From: Streptomyces sp. B21-083
GTDB lineage: Bacteria; Actinomycetota; Actinomycetes; Streptomycetales; Streptomycetaceae
Reading direction: 5' to 3'
Assembly (NCBI RefSeq): GCF_036898825.1
Contig: NZ_JARUND010000002.1
Location: 3,906,001 to 3,970,000 of the forward strand
Length of the DNA stretch: 64,000 nucleotides
Of this stretch, positions 52,697 to 61,654 are shown in pieces (positions within the stretch are counted from its first letter, which is position 1; each line of letters opens with the position of its first letter). The notes under the pieces were generated by a model. That model was not told the DNA's origin, did no database searches, and saw only the letters and a program-made list of their open reading frames with translations. A program made the translations under genes and the position numbers.

Positions 52697-53233
52697 TTAA
52701 CGCTTGCTGTACTGCGGGGCCTTGCGGGCCTTCTTGAGACCGGCCTTCTTGCGCTCGACCGCACGGTCGTCACGACGGAGGAAGCCGGCCTTCTTGAGGG
52801 CGCCGCGGTTGTTGTCCACGTCGGCCTCGTTCAGCGCGCGGGCCACGCCGAGGCGCAGGGCGCCGGCCTGACCGGAGACACCGCCACCCGTGATGCGGGC
52901 GACGACGTCGTAGCGGTTGTCGAGCTCGAGCACCTTGAAGGGCTCGTTGACTTCCTGCTGGTGCACCTTGTTGGGGAAGTAGTCCTCAAGGGTGCGACCG
53001 TTGATCTTCCACTTGCCGGTGCCCGGGACGATCCGGACGCGGGCGATGGCGTTCTTGCGACGGCCCAGGCCGGCGGCCGGCTGCGGGTCGCCGAAGCGGC
53101 CGTCAAGGGCCTCCGAGTACTCGCCCTCGGCAAGGGGCGCCTCGGACTCGGTGGTGTAGCTCTCGACGTCCGCGTTCTCGAACTCGGCGTCAGCGTTCTC
53201 GTCGAGCGGCTGCTCGACAGTGGTCTCGGCCAC
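52697..53233 (-). CDS. rpsI: 30S ribosomal protein S9
   Basis: This encodes 178 residues. The S9 core starts near residue 55 ([32 protein letters not shown]) and ends with the tRNA-contacting [19 protein letters not shown]. The first ~50 residues are an acidic actinobacterial extension. GTG 53233 has GAGGAGAA upstream. It is 42 bases after rplM in one operon. Confidence 0.98.
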   Translation of the reverse strand: MAETTVEQPLDENADAEFENADVESYTTESEAPLAEGEYSEALDGRFGDPQPAAGLGRRKNAIARVRIVPGTGKWKINGRTLEDYFPNKVHQQEVNEPFKVLELDNRYDVVARITGGGVSGQAGALRLGVARALNEADVDNNRGALKKAGFLRRDDRAVERKKAGLKKARKAPQYSKR

Positions 53234-53275
53234 GATTCTCCTCAGAATTCTCTACGTCTTAGGGGGTGGCCGGAA

Positions 53276-53719
53276 CTACTGCGCGACCTGGGTGATCTCG
53301 AACGGCACCGGCTGCTGGGCAGCGTGGGGGTGCTGGTCGCCCGAGTAGACCTTCAGCTTCGACAGGCACTGACGGCCCAGGGTGTTCTTGGGGATCATGC
53401 CCTTGATGGCCTTCTCGACGGCCTTCTCGGGGTTCTTGGCCAGCAGCTCGTCGTAGCGGACGGAGCGCAGACCACCCGGGTAACCGGAGTGGCGGTAAGC
53501 CATCTTCTGGGTCTTCTTGTTGCCGGAGAGGTGCACCTTGTCCGCGTTGATGATGATGACGAAGTCACCAGCGTCGACGTGCGGCGCATAGATCGGCTTG
53601 TGCTTGCCGCGCAGAATGTTCGCGGCGGTGGTCGCCAGACGACCCAGGACGACATCCTGGGCGTCGATGACGTACCACTGGCGAGTGATGTCGCCGGGCT
53701 TAGGGCTGAACGTACGCAC
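53276..53719 (-). CDS. rplM: 50S ribosomal protein L13
   Basis: This encodes 147 residues, full length. Family motifs are [48 protein letters not shown] and [21 protein letters not shown] 53719 is the start. It is the first gene of the rplM-rpsI operon. The 381 bases upstream to the divergent membrane gene must hold its promoter; I see no other gene there. Confidence 0.98.
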   Translation of the reverse strand: MRTFSPKPGDITRQWYVIDAQDVVLGRLATTAANILRGKHKPIYAPHVDAGDFVIIINADKVHLSGNKKTQKMAYRHSGYPGGLRSVRYDELLAKNPEKAVEKAIKGMIPKNTLGRQCLSKLKVYSGDQHPHAAQQPVPFEITQVAQ

Positions 53720-54088
53720 TTCGTAGCCTTCGCTTCTTCAGTGGATGGGTCCTGACACATGGCATCACTGAAGCGATCGTGCAGCTGGGGACGACAGTGC
53801 CGGGACCAGCGCCCGTATGCCGCCCACTGGAAACTGCTCCAGGGAACCTACGTAAGGGCCTCTCGTGTGAGAACGACCAAGCCGATACGCATAACGAACG
53901 CCAAGGCTACCCGCGCTGCCCCGGGCGGGTCAAAACGAGGTCGGGATCGGCGGGCGCGGGGACGCGGGGGACAGTCCGGGCCGGGGTGTGAGAAACCACC
54001 CGGAACCCCACCCGGGACCCCGACTCCGCTGCTCCCGTGGCCCATGAGAAGGGTCTGAGACGCATCGGCACACGGGTTGCACGGCGTC

Positions 54089-54094
54089 TAAGAT
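54089..54094 (+). promoter_or_regulatory. -10 hexamer of the 54101 gene (leaderless start)
   Basis: TAAGAT ends six bases before ATG 54101 with no ribosome site between. A matching -35 is not obvious. Confidence 0.5.
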
Positions 54095-54100
54095 GCGCGC

Positions 54101-55015
54101 ATGAGCTTTGGGCAGGGGGGACCTCAGTGGGATCCCTGGAAACCGAATACCCCGCAACAACCGTGGGACGACCAGAGCGGCCGGGCCCCGCAGCAGCCGT
54201 GGGGCGGTCAGAGCGGCGGCCAGGCCCCCGACTGGGCGGCACTCGCCGACGCGTCCGAGACCCGTAACAGACGCCGCAGACTCCTGCTGATCGTCACGGC
54301 CGCGGTGGCCACCGTCGGCGTGGGCGCGGCCGTCGCCATGGCCGTGGTCAACGCCGACGGCAACAACCAGGCCTCCAACAAGCCGACCTCAGGGCTGCCC
54401 GCCACCGCGGACATCCCCAGCGACACCGCCTCGACGGTGCCGTCGTTCGCGCCGACGAGCGCGCCGCCGCCACTGGATCCGAAGGACTTCATATCCAGTG
54501 TGCAGAAGGACACGGCGGAGCTGACGCCGGACACCCTCTTCCCCGGCACACAGCTGACGATGGGCGAGCGCCTCTACAAGAAGGGCCCTACCGCGGACAC
54601 GGCGAACTGCGCGTCGGCGGCGAAGAACACCCTTCCGAAGATCCTCAAGGACAACAGGTGCACGCGCTTCCTGCGCGTCACCTACAGCAAGGACGGCGTC
54701 GCGGTGACGGTCGGCGTGGCCGTCTTCGACACCGAGGCGCAGGCCACGAAGGTCAAGGCCACGGCGGACAAGAAGAGCATCGTCGAGTCCCTCTCCGGCG
54801 GCGGTGTCCCGACGTTCTGCCGCTCGGCGATCTGCCGCTCGACCACCAACTCGTACGGCCGCTACGCCTACTTCACGATTGCCGGCTTCACCGACGGCAA
54901 GGACGTGACGACTAAGAGCACGGCCGTCTTCACCACGGGCGACGACCTGGGCGAGTTCGCCTTCCGCCAGATCAGGCGCCGCGGCGAGGCCCAGGCTTCG
55001 GCGGCGAGCCAGTAG
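54101..55015 (+). CDS. Membrane-anchored protein of unknown function
   Basis: This encodes 304 residues. A Gln/Pro/Gly-rich cytosolic N-terminus (WDPWKPNTPQQPWDDQ repeats) is followed by a basic patch (RNRRRRLLL), one membrane helix (about 62-83), a Ser/Thr/Pro linker and an extracellular domain of ~170 residues with four cysteines (NCASAAKN, NRCTRF, FCRSAICRS) that could form two disulfides. I recognise no family with certainty. It lies between rplM-rpsI and truA, as in other streptomycetes. Confidence 0.82.
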   Translation: MSFGQGGPQWDPWKPNTPQQPWDDQSGRAPQQPWGGQSGGQAPDWAALADASETRNRRRRLLLIVTAAVATVGVGAAVAMAVVNADGNNQASNKPTSGLPATADIPSDTASTVPSFAPTSAPPPLDPKDFISSVQKDTAELTPDTLFPGTQLTMGERLYKKGPTADTANCASAAKNTLPKILKDNRCTRFLRVTYSKDGVAVTVGVAVFDTEAQATKVKATADKKSIVESLSGGGVPTFCRSAICRSTTNSYGRYAYFTIAGFTDGKDVTTKSTAVFTTGDDLGEFAFRQIRRRGEAQASAASQ

Positions 55016-55044
55016 TACGCCCCAGAGGTCTCCTCCCGCCCCTC

Positions 55045-55075
55045 GATGGCCGACGATCACTGATCGTCGGCCATC
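55045..55075. terminator. Bidirectional terminator between the membrane protein gene and truA
   Basis: GATGGCCGACGAT pairs perfectly with ATCGTCGGCCATC around CACTG between two convergent genes. Confidence 0.85.
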
Positions 55076-55120
55076 GCGCGAAGGCCGTCGCACATGGGCT
55101 ACGTAACCCAGGAGGTCACG

Positions 55121-55966
55121 TCAGTGCACCTGGCCCCGCACCCGCCGAGCCTGCAGCTGCCGGTCGGCGAGCTGGTCGTCCGCCGGGTAGGCGACCTCCT
55201 CAAGGGTCAGCCCGTACGGCCGTACGACATGCACGGCACTGTCACGCACCCGCGCGTCCAGCACCCGCCGCGGCCACTCCACCGTCCGGTGCCCGTCACC
55301 CACGAACAGCAGCGCGCCGACCATGGACCGCACCTGGTTGTGGCAGAAGGCGTCGGCGCGGACCTCGATCTCGACGATGCCGTCCAGCCGTCGGCGTACC
55401 CCGAAGTCGAGGATCTCGCGGACCGTCGAGGCCCCCTCGCGCTTCTTCGCGTAGGCGGCGAAGTCATGCTCCCCGACCAGGGACTTGGCAGCGGCGTCCA
55501 TGACGTCGACATCCAACTCCCAGTCGTGCCACAGGACATGGTTCCGCAGCAGCGGGTCCACCCCGCCCGGCCGGTCGCCGACCCGGTAGACGTAACGCCG
55601 CCACAGAGCGGCGAACCGCGCGTTGAACCCACTCGGCGCCTCAGCGGCCCGCCACACCCGCACATCCTTGGGAAGCCGCCCGGCAAGCCGCTTGAGCAGC
55701 TTCTCCCGGTGCTCGTCCCACAACCCCACCGGCAGATCGACATGGGCGACCTGCCCCCGCGCATGCACCCCGGTGTCGGTACGCCCGGCCACCGTCAGGT
55801 CGTACGTGACCTCCCCGGACCGGGTCACCGTCCGCAGGGCTTCCTCGATCTCCCCCTGTACGGTCCTGCGTCCGCCGGGCTGCCTGGCCCACCCGGAGAA
55901 CGCGGTGCCGTCGTAGGAAAGGTCCAGCCGCACCCGTACGAACCCGGGCTCTACGTCGTCGCTCAC
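55121..55966 (-). CDS. truA: tRNA pseudouridine(38-40) synthase
   Basis: This encodes 281 residues. It modifies positions 38-40 of the tRNA anticodon arm. The catalytic Asp is D64 in [16 protein letters not shown]; other family motifs are [58 protein letters not shown] and [20 protein letters not shown] 55966 has AGAGGA upstream. It follows the rplQ terminator on the same strand. Confidence 0.97.
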   Translation of the reverse strand: MSDDVEPGFVRVRLDLSYDGTAFSGWARQPGGRRTVQGEIEEALRTVTRSGEVTYDLTVAGRTDTGVHARGQVAHVDLPVGLWDEHREKLLKRLAGRLPKDVRVWRAAEAPSGFNARFAALWRRYVYRVGDRPGGVDPLLRNHVLWHDWELDVDVMDAAAKSLVGEHDFAAYAKKREGASTVREILDFGVRRRLDGIVEIEVRADAFCHNQVRSMVGALLFVGDGHRTVEWPRRVLDARVRDSAVHVVRPYGLTLEEVAYPADDQLADRQLQARRVRGQVH

Positions 55967-55989
55967 ACAGAGATCCTCTCAGCAACACA

Positions 55990-56026
55990 AAAGCGGGCCC
56001 GCTCCGGAAAGGAACGGACCCGCTTT
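55990..56026. terminator. Terminator downstream of rplQ
   Basis: AAAGCGGG..CCG.TCC pairs with GGA.CGG.CCCGCTTT in an imperfect hairpin ten bases beyond rplQ. The minus-strand product ends in GCTTTTGTG. Confidence 0.8.
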
Positions 56027-56035
56027 CAGGAACGC

Positions 56036-56542
56036 TTACGCGTCCTTCGACTCCTCGGCCGGAGCCGCGTCCTCGACGACCTCGTCGGACTTGGCCTCGA
56101 CGGCCTCGTCCTTCTTGAGGGTGTCTTCCTTGACGGCACGCTTGGTCGCCGCCTCGGCCTCACCGGTGGCCTGCTGGGCCACGGTCAGGGCCTCCACCAG
56201 CTCGATGACAGCCATGGGCGCGTTGTCGCCACGACGGTTACCGATCTTGGTGATACGGGTGTAACCACCCGGGCGGTTCTCGTAGCGCGGGCCGATCTCG
56301 GTGAAGAGCGTGTGCACGATGCTCTTGTCCGTGATGACCTGGAGCACCTGACGGCGGTTGTGAAGGTCACCCTTCTTCGCCTTGGTGACCAGACGCTCGG
56401 CGTACGGACGCAGCCGGCGCGCCTTCGCCTCGGTGGTCGTGATCTTGCCGTGCTCGAAGAGCGACTTCGCGAGGTTCGCAAGAAGCAGCTTCTCGTGCGC
56501 GGCACTGCCGCCCAGACGGGCACCCTTGGCGGGCTTCGGCAT
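56036..56542 (-). CDS. rplQ: 50S ribosomal protein L17
   Basis: This encodes 168 residues. The L17 core is residues 1-125 ([73 protein letters not shown]). The acidic C-terminal extension ([24 protein letters not shown]) is usual in Streptomyces. It is separated from rpoA by 181 bases holding a dispersed repeat, so rpoA-rplQ coupling is looser than in most bacteria. Confidence 0.98.
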   Translation of the reverse strand: MPKPAKGARLGGSAAHEKLLLANLAKSLFEHGKITTTEAKARRLRPYAERLVTKAKKGDLHNRRQVLQVITDKSIVHTLFTEIGPRYENRPGGYTRITKIGNRRGDNAPMAVIELVEALTVAQQATGEAEAATKRAVKEDTLKKDEAVEAKSDEVVEDAAPAEESKDA

Positions 56543-56652
56543 GATCTTTCTCCTTGTTGTCTGCCCCGGCCGTATCAGGTACCAGAGTCAGTGTCCGAGC
56601 GGGCGGTCACCCGTCGGAGATCCGGGAGCAGCCCCGAAGGCGCGATCCCGGA

Positions 56653-56682
56653 AGGGGCGCGGGGAACTGCGCGACAAGCCAC
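56653..56682 (+). repeat. Dispersed repeat, copy 4, between rpoA and rplQ
   Basis: AGGGGCGCGGGGAACTGCGC followed by GACAAGCCAC is identical in its core to copy 3. It lies within the alpha operon spacer. Confidence 0.9.
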
Positions 56683-56723
56683 AGCGCACCCGCACCCAAA
56701 AACTGTATGCGAAGCCCGAACCG

Positions 56724-57752
56724 TCAGTACTGCTCGGTCTCCACGAACCCTGCGTCCACATCGTCATCATCATCGGCGCCAAAGGCGTCCACCGCGGCGG
56801 TCGGGTCGAACCCGGGAGGCGAGTCCTTGAGCGCGAGACCCATCCCCGCCAGCTTCGCCTTGACCTCGTCGATGGACTTCGCACCGAAGTTGCGGATGTC
56901 CAGCAGATCGGCCTCGGAGCGGGCCACGAGCTCACCCACGGAGTGGATGCCCTCACGCTTCAGGCAGTTGTACGACCGAACCGTGAGCTCCAGCTCCTCG
57001 ATCGGCAGCGCGAGATCGGCGGCGAGGGCGGCGTCCGTCGGGGACGGACCCATGTCGATGCCCTCGGCGTCGATGTTGAGCTCACGGGCGAGCCCGAACA
57101 GCTCGACCAGCGTCTTACCGGCCGACGCCATGGCGTCACGGGGACGCATGGCCTGCTTGGTCTCGACGTCGACGATCAGCTTGTCGAAGTCGGTGCGCTG
57201 CTCGACACGCGTGGCCTCGACCTTGTACGTGACCTTGAGGACCGGCGAGTAGATCGAGTCGATCGGGATGCGCCCGATCTCCTGACCCACCTGCTTGTTC
57301 TGCACAGCGGAGACGTAGCCGCGACCGCGCTCGACGGTCAGCTCCACCTCCAGCTTGCCCTTGCCGTTGAGCGTGGCGAGGACCAGGTCGGGGTTGTGCA
57401 CCTCGACACCGGCCGGCGGCGCGATGTCGGCGGCGGTGACGAGACCCGGACCCTGCTTGCGCAGGTACATCACGACCGGCTCGTCCTGCTCCGAGGAGAC
57501 GACGAGCTGCTTGATGTTGAGGATCAGGTCGGTGACGTCCTCCTTGACACCCGGCACGGTGGTGAACTCGTGCAGAACGCCGTCGACACGGATGCTGGTG
57601 ACAGCCGCACCCGGAATCGAGGACAGCAGAGTCCGACGGAGAGAGTTACCGAGGGTGTAGCCGAAGCCCGGCTCCAGCGGCTCGATGACGAACCGGGAGC
57701 GGAACTCGTCGACGACCTCTTCGGTCAGGGACGGGCGCTGAGCGATCAGCAT
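56724..57752 (-). CDS. rpoA: DNA-directed RNA polymerase subunit alpha
   Basis: This encodes 342 residues. The N-terminal dimerisation domain ([63 protein letters not shown]) and the C-terminal domain that binds activators and UP elements ([55 protein letters not shown]) are complete. A short acidic tail follows ([19 protein letters not shown]). It is 151 bases downstream of rpsK. Confidence 0.99.
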   Translation of the reverse strand: MLIAQRPSLTEEVVDEFRSRFVIEPLEPGFGYTLGNSLRRTLLSSIPGAAVTSIRVDGVLHEFTTVPGVKEDVTDLILNIKQLVVSSEQDEPVVMYLRKQGPGLVTAADIAPPAGVEVHNPDLVLATLNGKGKLEVELTVERGRGYVSAVQNKQVGQEIGRIPIDSIYSPVLKVTYKVEATRVEQRTDFDKLIVDVETKQAMRPRDAMASAGKTLVELFGLARELNIDAEGIDMGPSPTDAALAADLALPIEELELTVRSYNCLKREGIHSVGELVARSEADLLDIRNFGAKSIDEVKAKLAGMGLALKDSPPGFDPTAAVDAFGADDDDDVDAGFVETEQY

Positions 57753-57903
57753 GTGGAAATCCTTCAGTCATGGACACCCGCTATTTGATGCCCGACTAGT
57801 ACTACAAGGGTACGGGCGATACGGCTCCAAGGAGCCATACCGCCCGAGACCTCAAACCGCCAAGCAACCGTGCGTCAGACCAGGAGGTCTGAAGATCCGA
57901 AGA

Positions 57904-58308
57904 TCAGACGCGACGGCGCTTGGGCGGACGGCAGCCGTTGTGCGGGGTGGGGGTGACGTCCTGGATGGAGCCGACCTCAAGACCGGTCGCCTGAAGCGAA
58001 CGGATGGCCGTCTCGCGACCCGAACCCGGGCCCTTGACGAAGACGTCAACCTTGCGCATGCCGTGCTCCTGCGCGCGGCGGGCGGCCGACTCGGCGGCCA
58101 TCTGCGCGGCGAAGGGGGTGGACTTGCGCGAGCCCTTGAAGCCGACGTGGCCGGCGGAGGCCCAGGAGATCACGTTGCCCGCGGGGTCCGTGATCGAGAC
58201 GATGGTGTTGTTGAACGTGCTCTTGATGTGGGCGTGCCCATGAGCGACGTTCTTCTTTTCCTTGCGGCGCACCTTCTTGGCAGCGCCCTGACGACCCTTG
58301 GGGGGCAT
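57904..58308 (-). CDS. rpsK: 30S ribosomal protein S11
   Basis: This encodes 134 residues, full length. Motifs are [56 protein letters not shown] and the C-terminal [18 protein letters not shown]. It lies 69 bases after rpsM in the same operon. Confidence 0.99.
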   Translation of the reverse strand: MPPKGRQGAAKKVRRKEKKNVAHGHAHIKSTFNNTIVSITDPAGNVISWASAGHVGFKGSRKSTPFAAQMAAESAARRAQEHGMRKVDVFVKGPGSGRETAIRSLQATGLEVGSIQDVTPTPHNGCRPPKRRRV

Positions 58309-58377
58309 CTAAATCTCCTACAGGGAGGTGGTCGGTCCTACAGCGAAGACCGCTGATGAAGCGTTGTCCGCTGAGGA

Positions 58378-58758
58378 CTACTTCTTGCCCGGCTTCTTCT
58401 TGCCGGCGATGGCGCGACGCGGGCCCTTGCGGGTACGAGCGTTCGTGCTGGTGCGCTGACCGTGGACGGGCAGGCCACGGCGGTGGCGAATACCCTGGTA
58501 GCAGCCGATCTCGATCTTCCGGCGAATGTCGCCCTGGATCTCGCGACGGAGGTCACCCTCGGTCTTGATGTTGGCGTCCACGTACTCGCGGATCGCGACG
58601 AGCTGCTCCTCGGAGAGGTCCCGAACACGGGTGTTCGGGTCGATGCCCGTCTCCGCCAGCGTCAGCTGGGAAAGGGTCCGGCCAATGCCGAACACGTAGG
58701 TGAGGGCGACCTCCACACGCTTTTCGCGCGGGATGTCAACACCGGAAACGCGTGCCAT
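58378..58758 (-). CDS. rpsM: 30S ribosomal protein S13
   Basis: This encodes 126 residues. Motifs are [74 protein letters not shown] and a Lys-rich end. It binds the head of the 30S subunit. A spacer of 197 bases with two hairpins separates it from rpmJ. Confidence 0.99.
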   Translation of the reverse strand: MARVSGVDIPREKRVEVALTYVFGIGRTLSQLTLAETGIDPNTRVRDLSEEQLVAIREYVDANIKTEGDLRREIQGDIRRKIEIGCYQGIRHRRGLPVHGQRTSTNARTRKGPRRAIAGKKKPGKK

Positions 58759-58833
58759 TCAATGGCTCCAGTTGTCGTTCGGAGGTCTTCCACAAAGCCG
58801 TTTCCCAGCCGCCGTATGAGGTACGAACTGGGT

Positions 58834-58886
58834 CCCCGGCCTCCGACCGGGGGTATCAGATCCGCTTGACTGAACCTTCGGATCTG
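58834..58886. other. Two adjacent hairpins in the rpmJ-rpsM spacer
   Basis: CCCCGG-CCTCCGA-CCGGGG (58834-58852) and CAGATCCG...CGGATCTG (58857-58886) follow one another. They could stop part of the infA-rpmJ transcript or process it; there is no T-run. Confidence 0.5.
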
Positions 58887-58955
58887 GGCTCTGCGTATGA
58901 ACATGTACTGCTCGCGTCGCGCGAATCTCTGCGGGTGCAGAGGGTGGGTCGTGCG

Positions 58956-59069
58956 TCAGCCCTGGCGCTGCTTGTGCCGCGGGTTCTCGCAGATGACCAT
59001 GACCCGACCATGACGGCGGATCACCCTGCACTTGTCGCAGATCTTCTTGACGCTCGGCTTGACCTTCAT
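58956..59069 (-). CDS. rpmJ: 50S ribosomal protein L36
   Basis: This encodes 37 residues, with start [20 protein letters not shown] and end NPRHKQRQG. The zinc-binding cysteines are present (CDKC, then C27 and H32: VICENPRH), so it is the zinc-dependent form. It lies 60 bases after infA. Confidence 0.98.
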   Translation of the reverse strand: MKVKPSVKKICDKCRVIRRHGRVMVICENPRHKQRQG

Positions 59070-59129
59070 GGGGTGAGGTTCTCCGGGTCAGTTGCCGGCG
59101 GCCCCGCTTGCACGGGACGTGGGCAAGAT

Positions 59130-59351
59130 CTACTTGTATCGGTAGACGATGCGGCCACGCGTCAGGTCGTACGGAGACAGCTCCACCACGACCCTGTCGT
59201 CAGGGAGGATGCGGATGTAGTGCATACGCATCTTGCCGCTGATGTGTGCCAGGACCTGGTGGCCGTTCTGGAGCTCAACCTTGAACATGGCGTTCGGAAG
59301 AGACTCGACGACAGTGCCCTCGATCTCGATGGCACCTTGCTTCTTGGCCAC
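59130..59351 (-). CDS. infA: Translation initiation factor IF-1
   Basis: This encodes 73 residues, one OB-fold domain: [75 protein letters not shown] 59351 has AAGGGCGAAG upstream. It is the first gene after map in the block and probably starts the infA-rpmJ-rpsM-rpsK-rpoA transcript. Confidence 0.98.
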   Translation of the reverse strand: MAKKQGAIEIEGTVVESLPNAMFKVELQNGHQVLAHISGKMRMHYIRILPDDRVVVELSPYDLTRGRIVYRYK

Positions 59352-59984
59352 GCTTCGCCCTTCGAATCGACTACCTTGATCGACTCCCATGCGTTCCCTT
59401 GATGGGGCGCATGCGGACATGCGGATGCACGAGAGCCGACGAGTCAGTCTACGTCAGCACACCCGGAAAGACGAATCGAGGAAGAATGCCCCGCGGGCGT
59501 GATCCTTAACCGGCACGACACTCCAACACCCGCACCCCGGGGGCCTCCCAGACCGGCCCGCAGGGCGGGCAGCCCCGAAAACGGGCCCCAGGGAATCCGG
59601 GGCCGCGACGGCACGCGGCCCCCGGTCAGCACCCGCACGGGTAGAGGCGGACCCCCGAAGCACGGCACGCCGAACCATGGACCGGCACCCACCGAGACAG
59701 GCATACCCAAGCAGCCCAGCTCCCGCCAAAGGGAACCAAGGCACTACCCCCACCCAAGCCAGCAGCCCCGAAGCGGGGTGCAGGGGACGCAGTCCCCGCC
59801 AGAGGGAACCCGGGCACCGCCCGCACCGGAGCCGGCAGGCCCGAGGGCCGCAGCTCCCCGAGGCGGGGTACAGGGGGACGCAGTCCCCGTCAGGGGGTTC
59901 AGGGGGCTGCGCCCCCTGGCCGGGTCGAAGGGGCGGAGGCCCCTGGGGATGGGACGGGTAGGGGCGGCGGGGGCGAGAAACCCC
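59352..59984. other. 633-base gap between map and infA, rich in stem-loops
   Basis: No supported gene is present; open frames on both strands lack ribosome sites. From about 59770 on it is a stack of short hairpins common in Streptomyces spacers: GGGGACGCAGTCCCC twice, CAGGGGGCTGCGCCCCCTGG and AGGGGCGGAGGCCCCT. They lie just beyond the map stop and probably end its transcript. The infA promoter should be near 59360-59500. Confidence 0.55.
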
Positions 59985-60821
59985 CTACGCCAGCGGATCC
60001 GGCGCCGCAGTCACCCCGAGCTCAGCCAACTTCGCCGCCCCCCCGTCGGGAGACGTAAGCACCAACGGCCCCGCCTCCGTCAACGCCACCGAATGCTCCC
60101 AGTGCGACGACCACGTCCCGTCCGTCGTGATGACCGTCCAGTCGTCCGCGAGCACCTCGGTCCTCGGCGTACCCAGCGACACCATCGGCTCGATCGCGAG
60201 ACAGAACCCGGGAACCAGCTTCGGCCCCTTCCCCCGCTTGCGCTCGACGTAGTTCAGCAGATGCGGGTCCATGTGCATCTCCGTACCGATGCCGTGGCCG
60301 CCGTAGTCCTCGACGATCCCGTACCGGCCGCCACCCGCCTTCGGCTGACGCCGGATGTACGTCTCGATCGCACGCGAGATGTCGACCAGCCGGTTCCCCA
60401 GCTTCATAGCGGCGATCCCCGCCCACATCGACTCCTCCGTCACCCGCGACAGCTCGATCAGCTCCGGAGCGTGCCCCGACCCCACGAACGCCGTGTACGC
60501 CGCGTCCCCGTGCCAGCCGTCGATGATCGCGCCGCAGTCGATGGAGATGATGTCCCCGTCCTTCAGCACGACCTCGTCGGACGGGATGCCGTGGACGACG
60601 ACCTCGTTGACGGAGGTGCAGATCGTGGCCGGGAACCCGCCGTACCCGAGGAAGTTCGGCTTCGCGCCGTGATCCGCGAGCACCTTCCGCGCGACCAGGT
60701 CCAGATCCTTCGTACTGGCGCCCGGCACGGCCGCCTCACGAGTGGCCGCGTGGATGGCGGCGACGACAAGCCCCGCCTCGCGCATCTTGGCGATCTGCTC
60801 GGGGGTCTTGATCTGCACCAT
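59985..60821 (-). CDS. map: Methionine aminopeptidase type I
   Basis: This encodes 278 residues. It removes initiator Met from nascent proteins. The metal ligands of the pita-bread fold are visible: SIDCGAIIDGWHGDAA (two Asp), EDYGGHGIGTEMH (His), CLAIEPMV (Glu) and the C-terminal SSHWEHSVALTE (Glu). ATG 60821 gives MVQIKTPEQIAKMREAG, a family start. It is 170 bases after adk with a hairpin between them. Confidence 0.97.
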   Translation of the reverse strand: MVQIKTPEQIAKMREAGLVVAAIHAATREAAVPGASTKDLDLVARKVLADHGAKPNFLGYGGFPATICTSVNEVVVHGIPSDEVVLKDGDIISIDCGAIIDGWHGDAAYTAFVGSGHAPELIELSRVTEESMWAGIAAMKLGNRLVDISRAIETYIRRQPKAGGGRYGIVEDYGGHGIGTEMHMDPHLLNYVERKRGKGPKLVPGFCLAIEPMVSLGTPRTEVLADDWTVITTDGTWSSHWEHSVALTEAGPLVLTSPDGGAAKLAELGVTAAPDPLA

Positions 60822-60937
60822 GGGAACTACGGCCTTTCCTGAACCGACCAGTCGGGGAAGCGAACGGACACACAAAGCCAAGGAATCAGCAAGCCAACAA
60901 GCCAACGCCAACGATACGGGGCCCCACCCCAATGCAG

Positions 60938-60970
60938 CAGCCGCGGTCCCCTGACAGGAAACCGCGGCTG
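60938..60970. terminator. Hairpin between adk and map
   Basis: CAGCCGCGGT pairs with ACCGCGGCTG around CCCCTGACAGGAA, 21 bases beyond adk. Map is therefore probably expressed at least partly from its own promoter. Confidence 0.7.
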
Positions 60971-60991
60971 TCCGACGTAAAACCAGCAGGA

Positions 60992-61654
60992 CTACTCGCC
61001 CTCGCCGTCACCCTTGAGCGCGGCCATCGCCTTGCCCGTGACGTCCTCCACCTTGCCCAGCGCCGAGATCGTCACCACGAGGCCCTGGACCTTGTAGTAG
61101 TCGATGATCGGCTCGGTCTGGGTGTGGTAGACCTCCAGCCGCTTGCGGACCGTCTCCTCGGAGTCGTCGTCCCGCTGGTACAGCTCGCCGCCGCAGACGT
61201 CACAGACGCCCTCGGCCTTCGGCGGCTGGTACGTCACGTGGAAGACGTGCGCCGAGTCGTTACGGCAGATGCGGCGGCCGGCGATGCGCTTGACCACCTC
61301 GTCCTCGGGGACCTCCAGGTCGAGGACCGCGTCCAGCTTCATGGACTCGGCCTTCAGCATCTCGTCCAGCGCCTCGGCCTGCGAGACGTTCCGCGGGAAG
61401 CCGTCAAGCAGGAAGCCGTTCACCGCGTCGGACTGCTCCATGCGGTCCTTGGCCATGGCGATCGTGACCTCGTCCGGCACCAGGTTGCCCGCGTCCATGT
61501 AGGACTTCGCGAGTTTCCCGAGATCCGTCTGCTTGCTGATGTTGGCCCGGAAGAGGTCGCCCGTGGAGATGTGCGGGATCGACAGGTTCTTGGCGAGGAA
61601 CGCGGCCTGCGTTCCCTTCCCGGCACCAGGCGGCCCGACGAGGACGATTCGCAT
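60992..61654 (-). CDS. adk: Adenylate kinase
   Basis: This encodes 220 residues. It interconverts ATP+AMP and 2 ADP. The P-loop is VGPPGAGKGTQA (G7-A17). The NMP-binding STGDLFRANI and LID region are complete. The LID keeps three cysteines (RICRND, GVCDVCGGEL) with an Asp in place of the second Cys of the first pair. The start codon overlaps the secY stop (TGATG), so it is coupled to secY. Confidence 0.98.
   Translation of the reverse strand: MRIVLVGPPGAGKGTQAAFLAKNLSIPHISTGDLFRANISKQTDLGKLAKSYMDAGNLVPDEVTIAMAKDRMEQSDAVNGFLLDGFPRNVSQAEALDEMLKAESMKLDAVLDLEVPEDEVVKRIAGRRICRNDSAHVFHVTYQPPKAEGVCDVCGGELYQRDDDSEETVRKRLEVYHTQTEPIIDYYKVQGLVVTISALGKVEDVTGKAMAALKGDGEGE

Noticed and set aside
59444-59984. 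Small frames in the map-infA gap
   Set aside because: They run through stacked hairpins common in Streptomyces spacers and have no start signals.
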